This document shows positions 35,647 through 43,644 of a stretch of 64,000 nucleotides of DNA, piece by piece. Origin of the DNA: Aquilonibacter sp963703325 (GTDB lineage: Bacteria; Vulcanimicrobiota; Vulcanimicrobiia; Vulcanimicrobiales; Vulcanimicrobiaceae). The notes under the pieces were generated by a model. It worked only from the letters and a program-made list of their open reading frames with translations, ran no database searches and had not been told where the DNA came from. Position numbers and translations under genes: made by a program. Each line of letters opens with the position of its first letter. Position 1 is the stretch's first letter. The stretch is taken from the NCBI GenBank assembly GCA_963703325.1, contig OY969805.1, positions 2,046,001-2,110,000 of the forward strand. Direction: 5' to 3'.

Positions 35647-36852
35647 CGCGGCATCGCGGTGAGCCGCAAGGCCCTCCGCTTGTGCCAGAATCGCCGCATC
35701 GTTCGCGATGCGGCGATCGCTTTTCCCAAGCGACCGTTCGTAGGTACGTAGCGTGAGGAAATTCATCACCGAGAGACCTGATGAAAAGCGCGCAGTGCCG
35801 TTCGTGGGCAGCACGTGATTGGGACCGCTACCGTAGTCCCCGAAGACTTCGGCAGCGCTCTCACCGATGAATAGTGTGCCGTAGGCCGTGCATTGCGACG
35901 CCAGCGCTTGTGCGTGGCCTCCTTGCAGCGACAGATGCTCGGGCGCGAGGCGATTGCAGAACGCCGGCACGTCCTCGAGGGCTAGCACAACGAATCCACC
36001 GCGTCGCGCGAGCGACCGGCGCGCGGTCTCGGCGGTTTCGAGTCGCGCGAGCCGCGCCTCAGCGCGTTCGCCGACGGCGCGCGCGAAAGCCCGGTCGTCG
36101 GTGATGAGCAGTGCGCGCGCGTCGTCGTCGTGTTCGGCTTGTGCCAGCAGATCGGCGGCGACGAGATCGGCATGGGCGTCAGCGGACGCGACGATCGCGA
36201 TCTCCGACGGCCCGGCGAGCGCATCGATGCCACTCGTGCCGAACACCGCGCGCTTTGCCGCCGTGACGTAGGCGTTGCCGGGACCGACGATAAGATCGAC
36301 GCGCGGAATCGTCTGCGTTCCATAGGCGAGCGCAGCGATGGCCTGCGCGCCACCGGCTTCGAAGACACGCTCGATGCCGGCGACGTGGGCGGCGGCCAAA
36401 ACTTCGCGCTCCGCGCGCGGCGTGCACACCACACGTTCGCGAACACCCGCCACGCGCGCCGGGATCGCTCCCATCAGCAGCGAGGACGGCAGCGGATGAC
36501 GTCCGGCGGGAACGTAGATTCCGACACGTTCGATCGGCATAACCCGGTGTCCGAGCTCCAGATTTCCTTCGCGAATCGTCACGTCGACGATCGCGTCGCG
36601 TTGCGCCTGCGCGAAACGCTCGATGCGTTGCGCCGCACCGGCAAGCGCGGCTTGCAGCGCCTCGCTCGTCTCATTGTAGGCAGCGAGAATTTCGTCGCGC
36701 GGAACTTGGCGCGGGGGCGGATCACCGAAGCGTTGTGCGTAGTCGCGTAACGCCGCATCGCCGTGCGCTTGCACGGCATCGAGAATCGGACGGACATCGA
36801 GTTCGGCTGAGGCGGTTCGCGCAAGCGCCTCTTCGATGGAGCGTTCGATCAT
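35629..36852 (-). CDS. hisD: Histidinol dehydrogenase
   Basis: Last enzyme of histidine biosynthesis: oxidises histidinol to histidine with two NAD. The protein has 407 residues; GNAYVTAAKRAVFG, DALAGPSEIAI and LAPEHLSLQGG are family signatures, and FGDYGSGPNHVLPTNG ends the active-site region. The ATG at 36852 overlaps the HisA-IE stop (ATGA). It closes the his operon. Confidence 0.95.
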   Translation of the reverse strand: MIERSIEEALARTASAELDVRPILDAVQAHGDAALRDYAQRFGDPPPRQVPRDEILAAYNETSEALQAALAGAAQRIERFAQAQRDAIVDVTIREGNLELGHRVMPIERVGIYVPAGRHPLPSSLLMGAIPARVAGVRERVVCTPRAEREVLAAAHVAGIERVFEAGGAQAIAALAYGTQTIPRVDLIVGPGNAYVTAAKRAVFGTSGIDALAGPSEIAIVASADAHADLVAADLLAQAEHDDDARALLITDDRAFARAVGERAEARLARLETAETARRSLARRGGFVVLALEDVPAFCNRLAPEHLSLQGGHAQALASQCTAYGTLFIGESAAEVFGDYGSGPNHVLPTNGTARFSSGLSVMNFLTLRTYERSLGKSDRRIANDAAILAQAEGLAAHRDAALARMS

Positions 36853-38075
36853 AGGGCGCGACTCGCGAGTTGTGCCATGACGTCGTCGATGCGAATGCCG
36901 GCTTGCTCCATTCGCACCGAGAGGAAGTACAGAAGATCGGCGCATTCCCACGCCACTTCGTCGTGCGTGACGGCGTCGGCGACTTCTTCGGCTTCTTCTA
37001 AGAGTTTGGCGCGCAGCAGCGACGGGTCGGCGAGCAATTTGCGGGTGTACGAGCGTTCGTCGCCGCTCTGCGCGCGCCGTTCGATCCGCGTAAGCAGCGT
37101 GCTCCATGAAAACGGTGGGGTGCTGAAGCAGCGCTCGGCGCCGGTGTGGCACGTCGCGCCGGATTGATCGACATAGAACGCCAAGGCGTCGCGATCGCAA
37201 TCGACCTCGACCCGTACGAGCCGTTGCGTCGCGCCCGACGTCTCGCCCTTGCGCCATAGCTTCGCGCGGCGCCGGCTCCAATACGCGCCGATGCCTTCGC
37301 GCAGCGCGATTCCGAGCGATTCTGCGTTGGAATACGCCAACATCCGGATGCCGCGATCGCCGGCGTCACACACGACCGTGGGAACGAGCCCGCCTCCGCG
37401 CGTAAAGTCGATGGTCGCCACGAAGGCTTCGACCGGGTCAATGCTGCCGGTGTAGAGCGCCATGCCGACTTGGGCATCGATGTCGAGACGATCTAACTCG
37501 ACGATTTCCTCGATCGCGGTGACGCCGCCGGCCAGCGTGAGCGATCCATCGACCTGCTCGCGCAGTTGCGCCGCGGTTTCGAGGTCGATCCCGCCGAGCA
37601 GACCTTCGCGTTCGATGTCGGTGTAAAGGAAGCCGGCGCAATACTTCTGTAAGCGCTCGGCGCGCGCGAAGGGGCTCTCGCCGGTGGTGCTGCGCCAGCC
37701 GTCGACCGCGACTCGGCCGTCGCGCGTGTCCAAGGCCACCAGCACGCGTTCGCGCGGGAGTTGCGAAAGAAAATCTTCACTGGCAGCGGTTCCGATGATC
37801 ACCGAGGCGGCACCGCCGCGCAGGTAGCGATTCGCGCGATCCACGTCGCGTATACCGCCGCCCACGCGGCAGCGCGCGAGTCGGCAGAGGCGCAGAATCA
37901 ACTCGGTATTGTCGCCTTCGCCCAACGCTGCGTCGAGATCGATCACCGCAATCTCGCCGAGCCGGCCGAAACGGGTTGCCAAATCGACGACGTCATCGCA
38001 CTCGAGCACGAGATCGCGTCCCTGTCGCAGTTGCACGGCTTTGCCGCCGCGCAGGTCGATGCTGGCGACGATCAC
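36849..38075 (-). CDS. hisAIE: HisA-HisI-HisE trifunctional fusion
   Basis: One 408-residue frame joins three histidine enzymes. Residues 1-240 are HisA (ProFAR isomerase; VASIDLRGGKAVQL, VGGGIRDVDRANRYL, TLAGGVTAIEEI). Residues about 243-335 are HisI (PR-AMP cyclohydrolase; VVCDAGDRGIRMLAYSN, KGETSGATQRL, zinc residues in CDRDAL and ATCHTGAERCF). Residues about 336-408 are HisE (PR-ATP pyrophosphatase; KLLEEAEEV, ECADLLYFLSVRM). HisIE fusions are common; HisA in front is unusual. The GTG at 38075 overlaps the hisF stop (GTGA) and the start matches HisA, so no separate hisA is hidden in frame. The joint between HisA and HisI is short. Confidence 0.93.
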   Translation of the reverse strand: MIVASIDLRGGKAVQLRQGRDLVLECDDVVDLATRFGRLGEIAVIDLDAALGEGDNTELILRLCRLARCRVGGGIRDVDRANRYLRGGAASVIIGTAASEDFLSQLPRERVLVALDTRDGRVAVDGWRSTTGESPFARAERLQKYCAGFLYTDIEREGLLGGIDLETAAQLREQVDGSLTLAGGVTAIEEIVELDRLDIDAQVGMALYTGSIDPVEAFVATIDFTRGGGLVPTVVCDAGDRGIRMLAYSNAESLGIALREGIGAYWSRRRAKLWRKGETSGATQRLVRVEVDCDRDALAFYVDQSGATCHTGAERCFSTPPFSWSTLLTRIERRAQSGDERSYTRKLLADPSLLRAKLLEEAEEVADAVTHDEVAWECADLLYFLSVRMEQAGIRIDDVMAQLASRAL

Positions 38076-38824
38076 GGGCGGACCACGATGCCGCTCGCGC
38101 TGCAGGAAGCTTTCACGTCGCGCGCGGTTGCATCGCCGTCGTGAAAAATCGACGCGCCCAATGCCGCATCGGCCCCGGCGAGCAGCACATCGGCAAAGCT
38201 CTGCGGCGTTGACGCGCCGCCGGACGCGACCACGGGAACGCCGACGGCGTCGCGCACCGCGCGGACCAAGGTGAGGTCGAAACCTTCGCGACCGCCGTCG
38301 CGATCGATCGACGTAAGCAAAACTTCGCCGGCACCGCGTTCGACCGCCTCGCGCGACCACGCGACCGGATCGAGCTGATGTGGCCGGCTCGCGCTATGCG
38401 TCGCAATGGTGTAGCCGTCACCGGCGCGCCGCGCATCGACCGAAATCACGATGCATTGCGAACCAAACCGCGCCGCGGCCTCGCTGAGCAATTCGGGCCG
38501 TTCCAGCGCCGCGCTGTTGATCGCAACTTTGTCAGCACCGGCGTCGAGGAGGCGCGCGACGTCGTCGATCGCGCGAACGCCGCCGCCGACGGTGAGCGGC
38601 ACGTCGAGCGTCGCGGCGATTGCTTCGATCGTACGCCGGTTTGCCAGACGCGACTCGAGCGTGGCCGAGACGTCGAGCACGACGATCTCGTCGATGCCTT
38701 CGTCGCGGTAGCGCAGGGCGCGGCGCACGGGATCGCCGGCATCACGAAGCGCGGCAAACTGCCGCCCTTTGACCACGCGTCCGTCGCGCACGTCGAGGCA
38801 GGCGATGATGCGCTTAGCCAGCAT
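38072..38824 (-). CDS. hisF: Imidazole glycerol phosphate synthase cyclase subunit
   Basis: A 250-residue TIM barrel that, with HisH, makes imidazole glycerol phosphate and AICAR. LAKRIIACLDVRDGRVVKG, VGGGVRAIDDVARLLDAGADKV and LLTSIDRDGGREGFD (catalytic Asp) are present. It starts at ATG 38824, overlapping the hisH 3' end by 11 bp. Confidence 0.96.
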   Translation of the reverse strand: MLAKRIIACLDVRDGRVVKGRQFAALRDAGDPVRRALRYRDEGIDEIVVLDVSATLESRLANRRTIEAIAATLDVPLTVGGGVRAIDDVARLLDAGADKVAINSAALERPELLSEAAARFGSQCIVISVDARRAGDGYTIATHSASRPHQLDPVAWSREAVERGAGEVLLTSIDRDGGREGFDLTLVRAVRDAVGVPVVASGGASTPQSFADVLLAGADAALGASIFHDGDATARDVKASCSASGIVVRP

Positions 38825-39410
38825 ACGTGATCGCCGTGGATTGCACGAATGACGCGATCAGCGCGGCGCCATACGCCCCGCTGCGTTCGGGGTGAAACTG
38901 CAATCCGAGCACATTGCCGCGCATGGCCGCGCTTGCAAACGTGTCGTCGCCGTCCTGCGTTGTCGCGAGCGCGTCAGGTACCGACGCATCGGGCGCAAAT
39001 GCGTTGGCAAAATAGGCCCAGCCGCGCGCAATGCCGCCACGCGGTTCGACCAGATTCCAACCCATGTGCGGTACGCGAGGGGTCCGCAGACGACGCACGG
39101 TTCCCGAAAAAATGCCGAGTCCGCGGGCGCGCGGCGCTTCGTCGCTGCCCTCGAACAGCAGTTGAAAACCGACGCAAATGCCGAGCAGCGGAATGCCGAA
39201 GCGGATCGCCTCGATCAGCGCGGGACGCAGCTCGGTACGATCGAGCTCCTCCGCAACGTAGCCGAAGTTCGCCACGCCGGGAAGCACCAGGGCGTCGCAC
39301 GGCCCGACTTCGCTCGGCTTCTCGATGAAGCGCGTTGCGGCGCCCGCGCGTGCGAGTGCAGCCTCGATGCTGCGCCGGTTCGCCGCGCCCAGCGCGACGA
39401 TGCCGATCAT
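38814..39410 (-). CDS. hisH: Imidazole glycerol phosphate synthase glutaminase subunit
   Basis: A 198-residue class I glutamine amidotransferase that feeds ammonia to HisF. GICVGFQLLFEG holds the nucleophilic Cys, HMGWN follows, and LQFHPERSG supplies the His-Glu dyad. The usual N-terminal DYGxGN motif reads ALGAAN. ATG 39410 matches the family start; a GTG at 39419 that overlaps the hisB stop (GTGA) is an equally possible start. Confidence 0.93.
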   Translation of the reverse strand: MIGIVALGAANRRSIEAALARAGAATRFIEKPSEVGPCDALVLPGVANFGYVAEELDRTELRPALIEAIRFGIPLLGICVGFQLLFEGSDEAPRARGLGIFSGTVRRLRTPRVPHMGWNLVEPRGGIARGWAYFANAFAPDASVPDALATTQDGDDTFASAAMRGNVLGLQFHPERSGAYGAALIASFVQSTAITYAG

Positions 39411-39415
39411 ACCGC

Positions 39416-40000
39416 TCACGCCATCACGCCTTTGGTCGACGCCACGCCGTCGAAGCGCGGGTCGAGCGACCAGGCTTGGGCGCACGCGCGGCCGAGCGCC
39501 TTGAACGCAGCCTCCGCAAGGTGATGCGGATCGTCACCGGCGAGCCGGTCGACATGAATCGTCGCGCGCGCGTTGGCAGCAAAGCTGCCGATCACGTGCG
39601 GGATCATGACCGTCTCGAGATCTTCGATGCGCTCGACGCGCAAATCGAGCGCAGTGCGCGCGTAGATGCGTCCGCCGAGATCGAGGGCAACGCGCACCAG
39701 GGCGTCGTCCATCGGCAGCGTGACCTCGCCGTAGCGCGTGATCTGCGATCGATTGCCGAGCGCCTCGTCGAGAACGCCGCCCAGCACGATCGCGACATCC
39801 TCGATCACGTGGTGCCGAATCGCATCGAGCGAGCGAGCTTCGATCTCGAGGCCGGCGCGCGCGTGAAAGGCGAATTGCGCGAGCAGGTGATCGAGCATGA
39901 CGATTCCGGTCTCGATGCGCACCGTCGGCTCACCGTCGAGGGTGAGGGCGACGCGCACGCTGGTCTCGGTGGTTTGACGAAGCCGTGTCGCGCTACGCAA
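39416..40000 (-). CDS. hisB: Imidazoleglycerol-phosphate dehydratase
   Basis: A 194-residue monofunctional HisB. The two metal-binding motifs are HHVIEDVAIVLG and DDPHHLAEAAFKALGRA. The start is TTG 40000, whose codon overlaps the hisC stop (TTGCGTAG). No histidinol phosphatase domain is fused, so that step must be encoded elsewhere. Confidence 0.94.
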   Translation of the reverse strand: MRSATRLRQTTETSVRVALTLDGEPTVRIETGIVMLDHLLAQFAFHARAGLEIEARSLDAIRHHVIEDVAIVLGGVLDEALGNRSQITRYGEVTLPMDDALVRVALDLGGRIYARTALDLRVERIEDLETVMIPHVIGSFAANARATIHVDRLAGDDPHHLAEAAFKALGRACAQAWSLDPRFDGVASTKGVMA

Positions 40001-41081
40001 GGCTGGTCACCTCACTCGCGATCGCGCGCAGGGCCGCGACGACCGTGCCGGTTGCGTCGTCGTTGGTCGCCGAGATGCGCAGCATGCCGGCCAGCATTGG
40101 GTCGTCGAACGTCCGCACCGCAATGCCGCGCGCGAGCAGCGCCCGTGCGATCGGCTGCGCGCCGGCGCCGCAGTCGATCAGCAAGAAGTTTGCCGGTCCG
40201 CGCCAAATCTCGCGCGCGAATGGCGCGAAGGCGCTTTCAAACGCATCGAGGCTGCGCGTGACCTGCGCTTCGAGCTGTGTTTCGAAACTGCGTGTACGCG
40301 CCGGATCGCGCAAGTAGGCTTGCGCGGCAACCAGGCTCAACGCGCCGGTGGGATACGGTCCAAGCGATCGGCGCAGCGCGCCGGCGATCGGGGCGCTGGC
40401 GAGCGCATAGCCCAAGCGGGCTCCAGCCAGCGACGCGCACTTCGAGAAGGACCCGACGATCGCGACGTTTTCCAAAATGGCGGCTTCGCGCGCTAGCGAG
40501 CGATCCGAAAACGCTAGGTAGACTTCGTCGACGACGATCAACGCATCGGGCAACGCGCCCGCGACCGCGGTCAGGTCGCCGATGCGCAGCAGGTCGGTGG
40601 TCGGATTGTTCGGGTGGCCCAGAATAACCAGGCGCGTGCGTTCGTCCGCGGCCTCGATCAGCGCGAGCGGCTCGAAGCGCCAGCGCGTCGCGTAGGGCAC
40701 GCGCCGCAGTTGCGCGCCGGCCAGTGCGACGACGCGCGCATACATCCCGAATGTCGGCGTCAGCGTGAGCGCGACATCGCCGGGATCGAGCGTGACGCGG
40801 GCACAGGCGGCGAGAATCTCGTCGGCGCCGTTGGCGACGACGACGTTCGCGGTTTCGCAGGCAAAACGGGCCGCGAGACGCGCGTTCACGTCGCGCTGCA
40901 AGGCGGTGGGATAGGTACGCAGGGTGTCAGCATCGACCGAACGGATCGCATCGAGCACGAAGTCCGGCGGCGGGAGCGCGCCCTCGTTGCGGTGGAGGCG
41001 AATCGTAATGCCGTCATCGGAGAGATCGCGCGGATCGTACTCCGGAACGAGGTCCACGGCCCGACGCAGTCGCGCGCTCAT
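39993..41081 (-). CDS. hisC: Histidinol-phosphate aminotransferase
   Basis: A 362-residue PLP class I/II aminotransferase: IRLHRNEGALPPP at the start, ANGADEILAACARV, GHPNNPTTDL, VVDEVYLAF and GSFSKCASLAGARLGYA with the PLP Lys. In the operon after hisG (ATGA-type overlap at 41078-41081). Confidence 0.94.
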   Translation of the reverse strand: MSARLRRAVDLVPEYDPRDLSDDGITIRLHRNEGALPPPDFVLDAIRSVDADTLRTYPTALQRDVNARLAARFACETANVVVANGADEILAACARVTLDPGDVALTLTPTFGMYARVVALAGAQLRRVPYATRWRFEPLALIEAADERTRLVILGHPNNPTTDLLRIGDLTAVAGALPDALIVVDEVYLAFSDRSLAREAAILENVAIVGSFSKCASLAGARLGYALASAPIAGALRRSLGPYPTGALSLVAAQAYLRDPARTRSFETQLEAQVTRSLDAFESAFAPFAREIWRGPANFLLIDCGAGAQPIARALLARGIAVRTFDDPMLAGMLRISATNDDATGTVVAALRAIASEVTSLA

Positions 41082-41677
41082 TGTGCGAACTCCAATAGCG
41101 CGAGGTCGCTCTTCAAGACGATCGAGCGGACCTCAAGCCCCAAGTCGTCGATCGTCTTCCCCGACACGACGATGTCGATCATGAAATCCGCGATGTCGTG
41201 CAGAATCGCGGCTTCGACGGTGCCGGCGATGGCGATCGGTTCGATCCGCAAATCCGGCTGTTCGAGAGTGCGCAGATATCGTCGAGCGAGGTTTTCGTAC
41301 TTCGCGCAGACGGCGACGCGCAGCGCGCCGCTTTGGGGAAGCGCAATGCCGCGTGGTCCGATCAGCGCGAGTGTGGGTTTGCCGTAGCGTGCTTGCGGGT
41401 CGTTCCACGCGATCGATCGTCGCACGATGCGCCGGTCGAGCTCGCGTCCGCTCGCGAGCCATTCTTCGAGCAGATCCTCGCCGGTAAGTGCGAGCACCGG
41501 CCGTCCGCCGCGCGCCACTTCGCTAGCGATTAGCGGCACGTCTTCGCCGCGCACGAAAGTTCGTTCGAAAGCGCCGCGTGGGGTGTTCGAGCGAAGCGCG
41601 TACTCGGCCATCGCAGCCAGACCACGATTTTTCGGGATCAGCACGACTGTCGGCGGGGCGATGGTTTGGGTTTCCAC
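41078..41677 (-). CDS. hisG: ATP phosphoribosyltransferase catalytic subunit (short form)
   Basis: First and committed enzyme of histidine synthesis. At 199 residues it is the short form without the C-terminal allosteric domain: VVLIPKNRG, GEDVPLIASEVARG, VAVCAKYENLARRYL and a GTVEAAILHDIADFMIDIVVSG block. Short HisG normally needs HisZ for activity and feedback; no hisZ is in this window. GTG 41677 has AAAGGA upstream; a GTG at 41701 lacks a binding site and lies inside the attenuator. Confidence 0.92.
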   Translation of the reverse strand: METQTIAPPTVVLIPKNRGLAAMAEYALRSNTPRGAFERTFVRGEDVPLIASEVARGGRPVLALTGEDLLEEWLASGRELDRRIVRRSIAWNDPQARYGKPTLALIGPRGIALPQSGALRVAVCAKYENLARRYLRTLEQPDLRIEPIAIAGTVEAAILHDIADFMIDIVVSGKTIDDLGLEVRSIVLKSDLALLEFAQ

Positions 41678-41699
41678 GGAGCATCCTTTCGACTCGAAC

Positions 41700-41743
41700 A
41701 CAAAAGAAAAGAGAAGAGGCCGCGGGCGGACCGCGACCTCTTC
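41700..41743 (-). terminator. his operon attenuator terminator
   Basis: On the minus strand GAAGAGG-T-CGCGG pairs with CCGCG-G-CCTCTTC (12 pairs around one mismatch, 5-base loop), followed by a TC-rich run TCTCTTTTCTTTT. It lies between the His-rich leader peptide and hisG. An upstream GGACTCGCGA (41790-41799) can pair with the terminator 5' arm TCGCGGTCC with one bulge, an antiterminator. Confidence 0.85.
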
Positions 41744-41775
41744 CTGAAACTCTTGTACAGGCTTACGTCAAACAG

Positions 41776-41841
41776 TCATCGCACGCGACTCGCGAGTCCG
41801 TGATGATGGTGGTGATGAACGTGGGCCTGAAATACTGACAT
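41776..41841 (-). CDS. hisL: his operon leader peptide
   Basis: A 21-residue ORF whose product begins MSVFQAHV and has six His in a row (residues 9-14) plus His7, then GLASRVR and a TGA. It sits between the his promoter and a terminator hairpin upstream of hisG. This is the classical attenuation layout: shortage of charged tRNA-His stalls ribosomes on the His codons, freeing the antiterminator arm. The predicted transcript start is only a few bases before the ATG, so initiation may be nearly leaderless. Confidence 0.88.
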   Translation of the reverse strand: MSVFQAHVHHHHHHGLASRVR

Positions 41842-41852
41842 AGTGTTGTTGC

Positions 41853-41881
41853 TTTATACCAGAAAGGACCCACCAATGCAA
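41853..41881 (-). promoter_or_regulatory. Promoter of the his operon
   Basis: On the minus strand TTGCAT (41876-41881) and TATAAA (41853-41858) are exactly 17 bases apart. Transcription would start about 5 bases before the hisL ATG. The -35 box includes the ATG of the divergent ridA gene. Confidence 0.75.
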
Positions 41882-42265
41882 CGGGAGGTCATCGAGGTCC
41901 CCGGCATCTCCGAGGTCAGCCGTGCCCGGCGGATCCCTATCTCAGCGGCGGTACGGGCGAATGGGATGATCTTCGTCTCGGGCACACCCCCGATCGACCC
42001 AGCCCTCGGGATTTTCGTCCGGGACAGCATCGCTGCCCAGACGGAGCGCTGCCTGCTCAATCTCAAGCATGTCCTGGAGACCGCCGGCTCGTCGCTCGAG
42101 CGGGTCTGCATGCTGCGCATCTATGCCAGCGGCGACCACTACGGGGCCATCAACGAGGTCTACGCGCGCTTCTTTCCGGCCGATCCGCCGGCGCGAACCT
42201 TCGTGCCGGTCGGCGACTGGCCGATGGATTTCGATCTCGAGATCGACTGTATTGCCCTGGCATAA
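41876..42265 (+). CDS. ridA: RidA family enamine/imine deaminase
   Basis: A 129-residue YjgF/YER057c/UK114 family protein. ANGMIFVSGTPPIDP, CLLNLKHVLETAGSSLERV and PPARTFVPVGDWP (with the conserved Arg) fit RidA, which hydrolyses reactive enamines from PLP enzymes. AAAGGA lies 7 bases before the ATG at 41876; an in-frame start at 41843 is unlikely. It is divergent from the his operon, with overlapping control regions. Confidence 0.9.
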   Translation: MQREVIEVPGISEVSRARRIPISAAVRANGMIFVSGTPPIDPALGIFVRDSIAAQTERCLLNLKHVLETAGSSLERVCMLRIYASGDHYGAINEVYARFFPADPPARTFVPVGDWPMDFDLEIDCIALA

Positions 42266-42280
42266 ACTCTGTGGTACAAA

Positions 42281-42311
42281 GTAAATAGCTTTGCATTGCA
42301 AAGTTATTTAC
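42281..42311. terminator. AT-rich perfect hairpin downstream of ridA
   Basis: GTAAATAGCTTTGC pairs with GCAAAGTTATTTAC around a 3-base ATT loop, 14 pairs including one G-U. It lies 16 bases after ridA and just before the next ribosome binding site. It contrasts with the GC-rich surroundings and no T run follows, so a processing or attenuation role is also possible. Confidence 0.55.
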
Positions 42312-42336
42312 TGAAATGCTTGCGGAGGGACGTCAG

Positions 42337-43515
42337 GTGGTCACACGGCTCGTTGCCATTGGGGTAATCTTTTGCGGCGCAGGCCTAGCCTGGATGATCT
42401 TGGGCGCGACGCTCGCGCAGCGCACGATCGACTCGGATAGCTCCCAACAGGCGCAGCTTAGTACGCAGTGGGGATCGTCGCAGACGCAGCGAGCACCGCG
42501 AATTTTCTCTGACAACGGGCCGAAGATCGCTGGTACCCCCATCGCGATCGATCGCAGCCGGATCAATGTCGCGCTGAACCTGACCCAGCGACGTAAGGGG
42601 CTGCTCTGGTACAACCTTTATGACGTGACGTTTGCCGCACAATATGTCGTGCGCAATACCACCCATAGGCCGCACTTGTACGTGAAGGTTTCGCTTCCGA
42701 CATCGGATGGGAGCTATTCGGATTTGATTTACAAAATCGGTGATCGGCAAATTGACAATGCGATCGCGCTCGACGGCATCGTCCATTTCGACTTGGCGCC
42801 GGGCGCCCAGACCGTGATTCAAATCAACTATCGTGCGCGCGGGATGGAATCGTGGACGTATCAGTTCAAAGATGACGTCGAATCGGTGCACGACTTCAAC
42901 TTGACGATGAACACGAACTTCAAGGCGATCGACTTTCCGCCGAAGACGCTGCTTCCCACGAGTGAGGTCTCTAATGGTGCCGGATGGCGTCTGCAGTGGA
43001 AATACGCGACCCTTGTGACCGGAAACGGTATCGGTATGACGGTGCCGTATCCGCTACAGCCCGGTCCGCTCGCGCAGCGCATCACGTTTTGGGCGCCGGT
43101 CTCCCTGCTGTTTTACATCTTCGTGATGCTGTTGATCACCACGCTTCGCGGAGTTGACCTGCACCCCATGAACTACTTTTTCCTCGCCAGCGCGTTCTTC
43201 GCATTCCACTTATTGCTCGCGTATCTGGTCGATCGGATGCCGCTGATGGCCGCGTTCGTCATCTGCTCGGTGGTCTCGATGTTCTTGACGATCTCGTACC
43301 TGCGACTGGTTGTAGGGCTACGCTTCGCCGCATTTGAGGCGGGGATCGTGCAGTTGATCTATCTCGTGCTGTTTTCATATGCATTGTTCAATGAGGGGTG
43401 GAGTGGTTTGACGATCACGATTGGTGCAATCATCACCCTGTTTGTCGCGATGCAGCTCACCGGTCGCATCCGCTGGGACGAGCGCTTCGCGCGTGCCCAG
43501 GTCGTCGTGCCCTAA
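42337..43515 (+). CDS. CreD-like inner membrane protein
   Basis: A 392-residue membrane protein: an N-terminal helix (about 5-28), a large extracytoplasmic beta-rich region (about 30-245), then five or six helices to the C-terminus (including YFFLASAFFAFHLLLAYLVD and ITIGAIITLFVAMQLTGRIRW). The layout and end match CreD/inner-membrane tolerance proteins; assignment is tentative. GTG 42337 with GGAGGG 7 bases upstream is preferred to ATG 42316, which lies next to the hairpin. Confidence 0.55.
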   Translation: MVTRLVAIGVIFCGAGLAWMILGATLAQRTIDSDSSQQAQLSTQWGSSQTQRAPRIFSDNGPKIAGTPIAIDRSRINVALNLTQRRKGLLWYNLYDVTFAAQYVVRNTTHRPHLYVKVSLPTSDGSYSDLIYKIGDRQIDNAIALDGIVHFDLAPGAQTVIQINYRARGMESWTYQFKDDVESVHDFNLTMNTNFKAIDFPPKTLLPTSEVSNGAGWRLQWKYATLVTGNGIGMTVPYPLQPGPLAQRITFWAPVSLLFYIFVMLLITTLRGVDLHPMNYFFLASAFFAFHLLLAYLVDRMPLMAAFVICSVVSMFLTISYLRLVVGLRFAAFEAGIVQLIYLVLFSYALFNEGWSGLTITIGAIITLFVAMQLTGRIRWDERFARAQVVVP

Positions 43516-43526
43516 AGGCGCACATC

Positions 43527-43643
43527 TTACAGTCCCGAGCAGCACATCAGCCAGAAGAAAACGTAGGCGTAGAAACCAAGGATGGCAATCAGGATCGCGG
43601 CAGGGATACCGATGGCGAGTGTATACAGAAGACGCCGATTCAT
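43527..43643 (-). CDS. Small membrane peptide, 38 residues
   Basis: A short ORF preceded by GGAGG at 8-base spacing. The product has a basic start (MNRRLLY), one transmembrane helix of about 28 residues and ends CCSGL with two adjacent Cys. It starts 1 bp past the stop of the CarF-like gene and its ribosome binding site lies inside that gene's 3' end, so translation is probably coupled. No family recognised. Confidence 0.6.
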   Translation of the reverse strand: MNRRLLYTLAIGIPAAILIAILGFYAYVFFWLMCCSGL

Positions 43644-43644
43644 T

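Noticed and set aside
36849..38360. Upstream extension of the HisA-IE frame to 38360
   Set aside because: The extra residues are Arg-rich antisense-like sequence overlapping hisF; HisA starts at GTG 38075 with a GTGA overlap.
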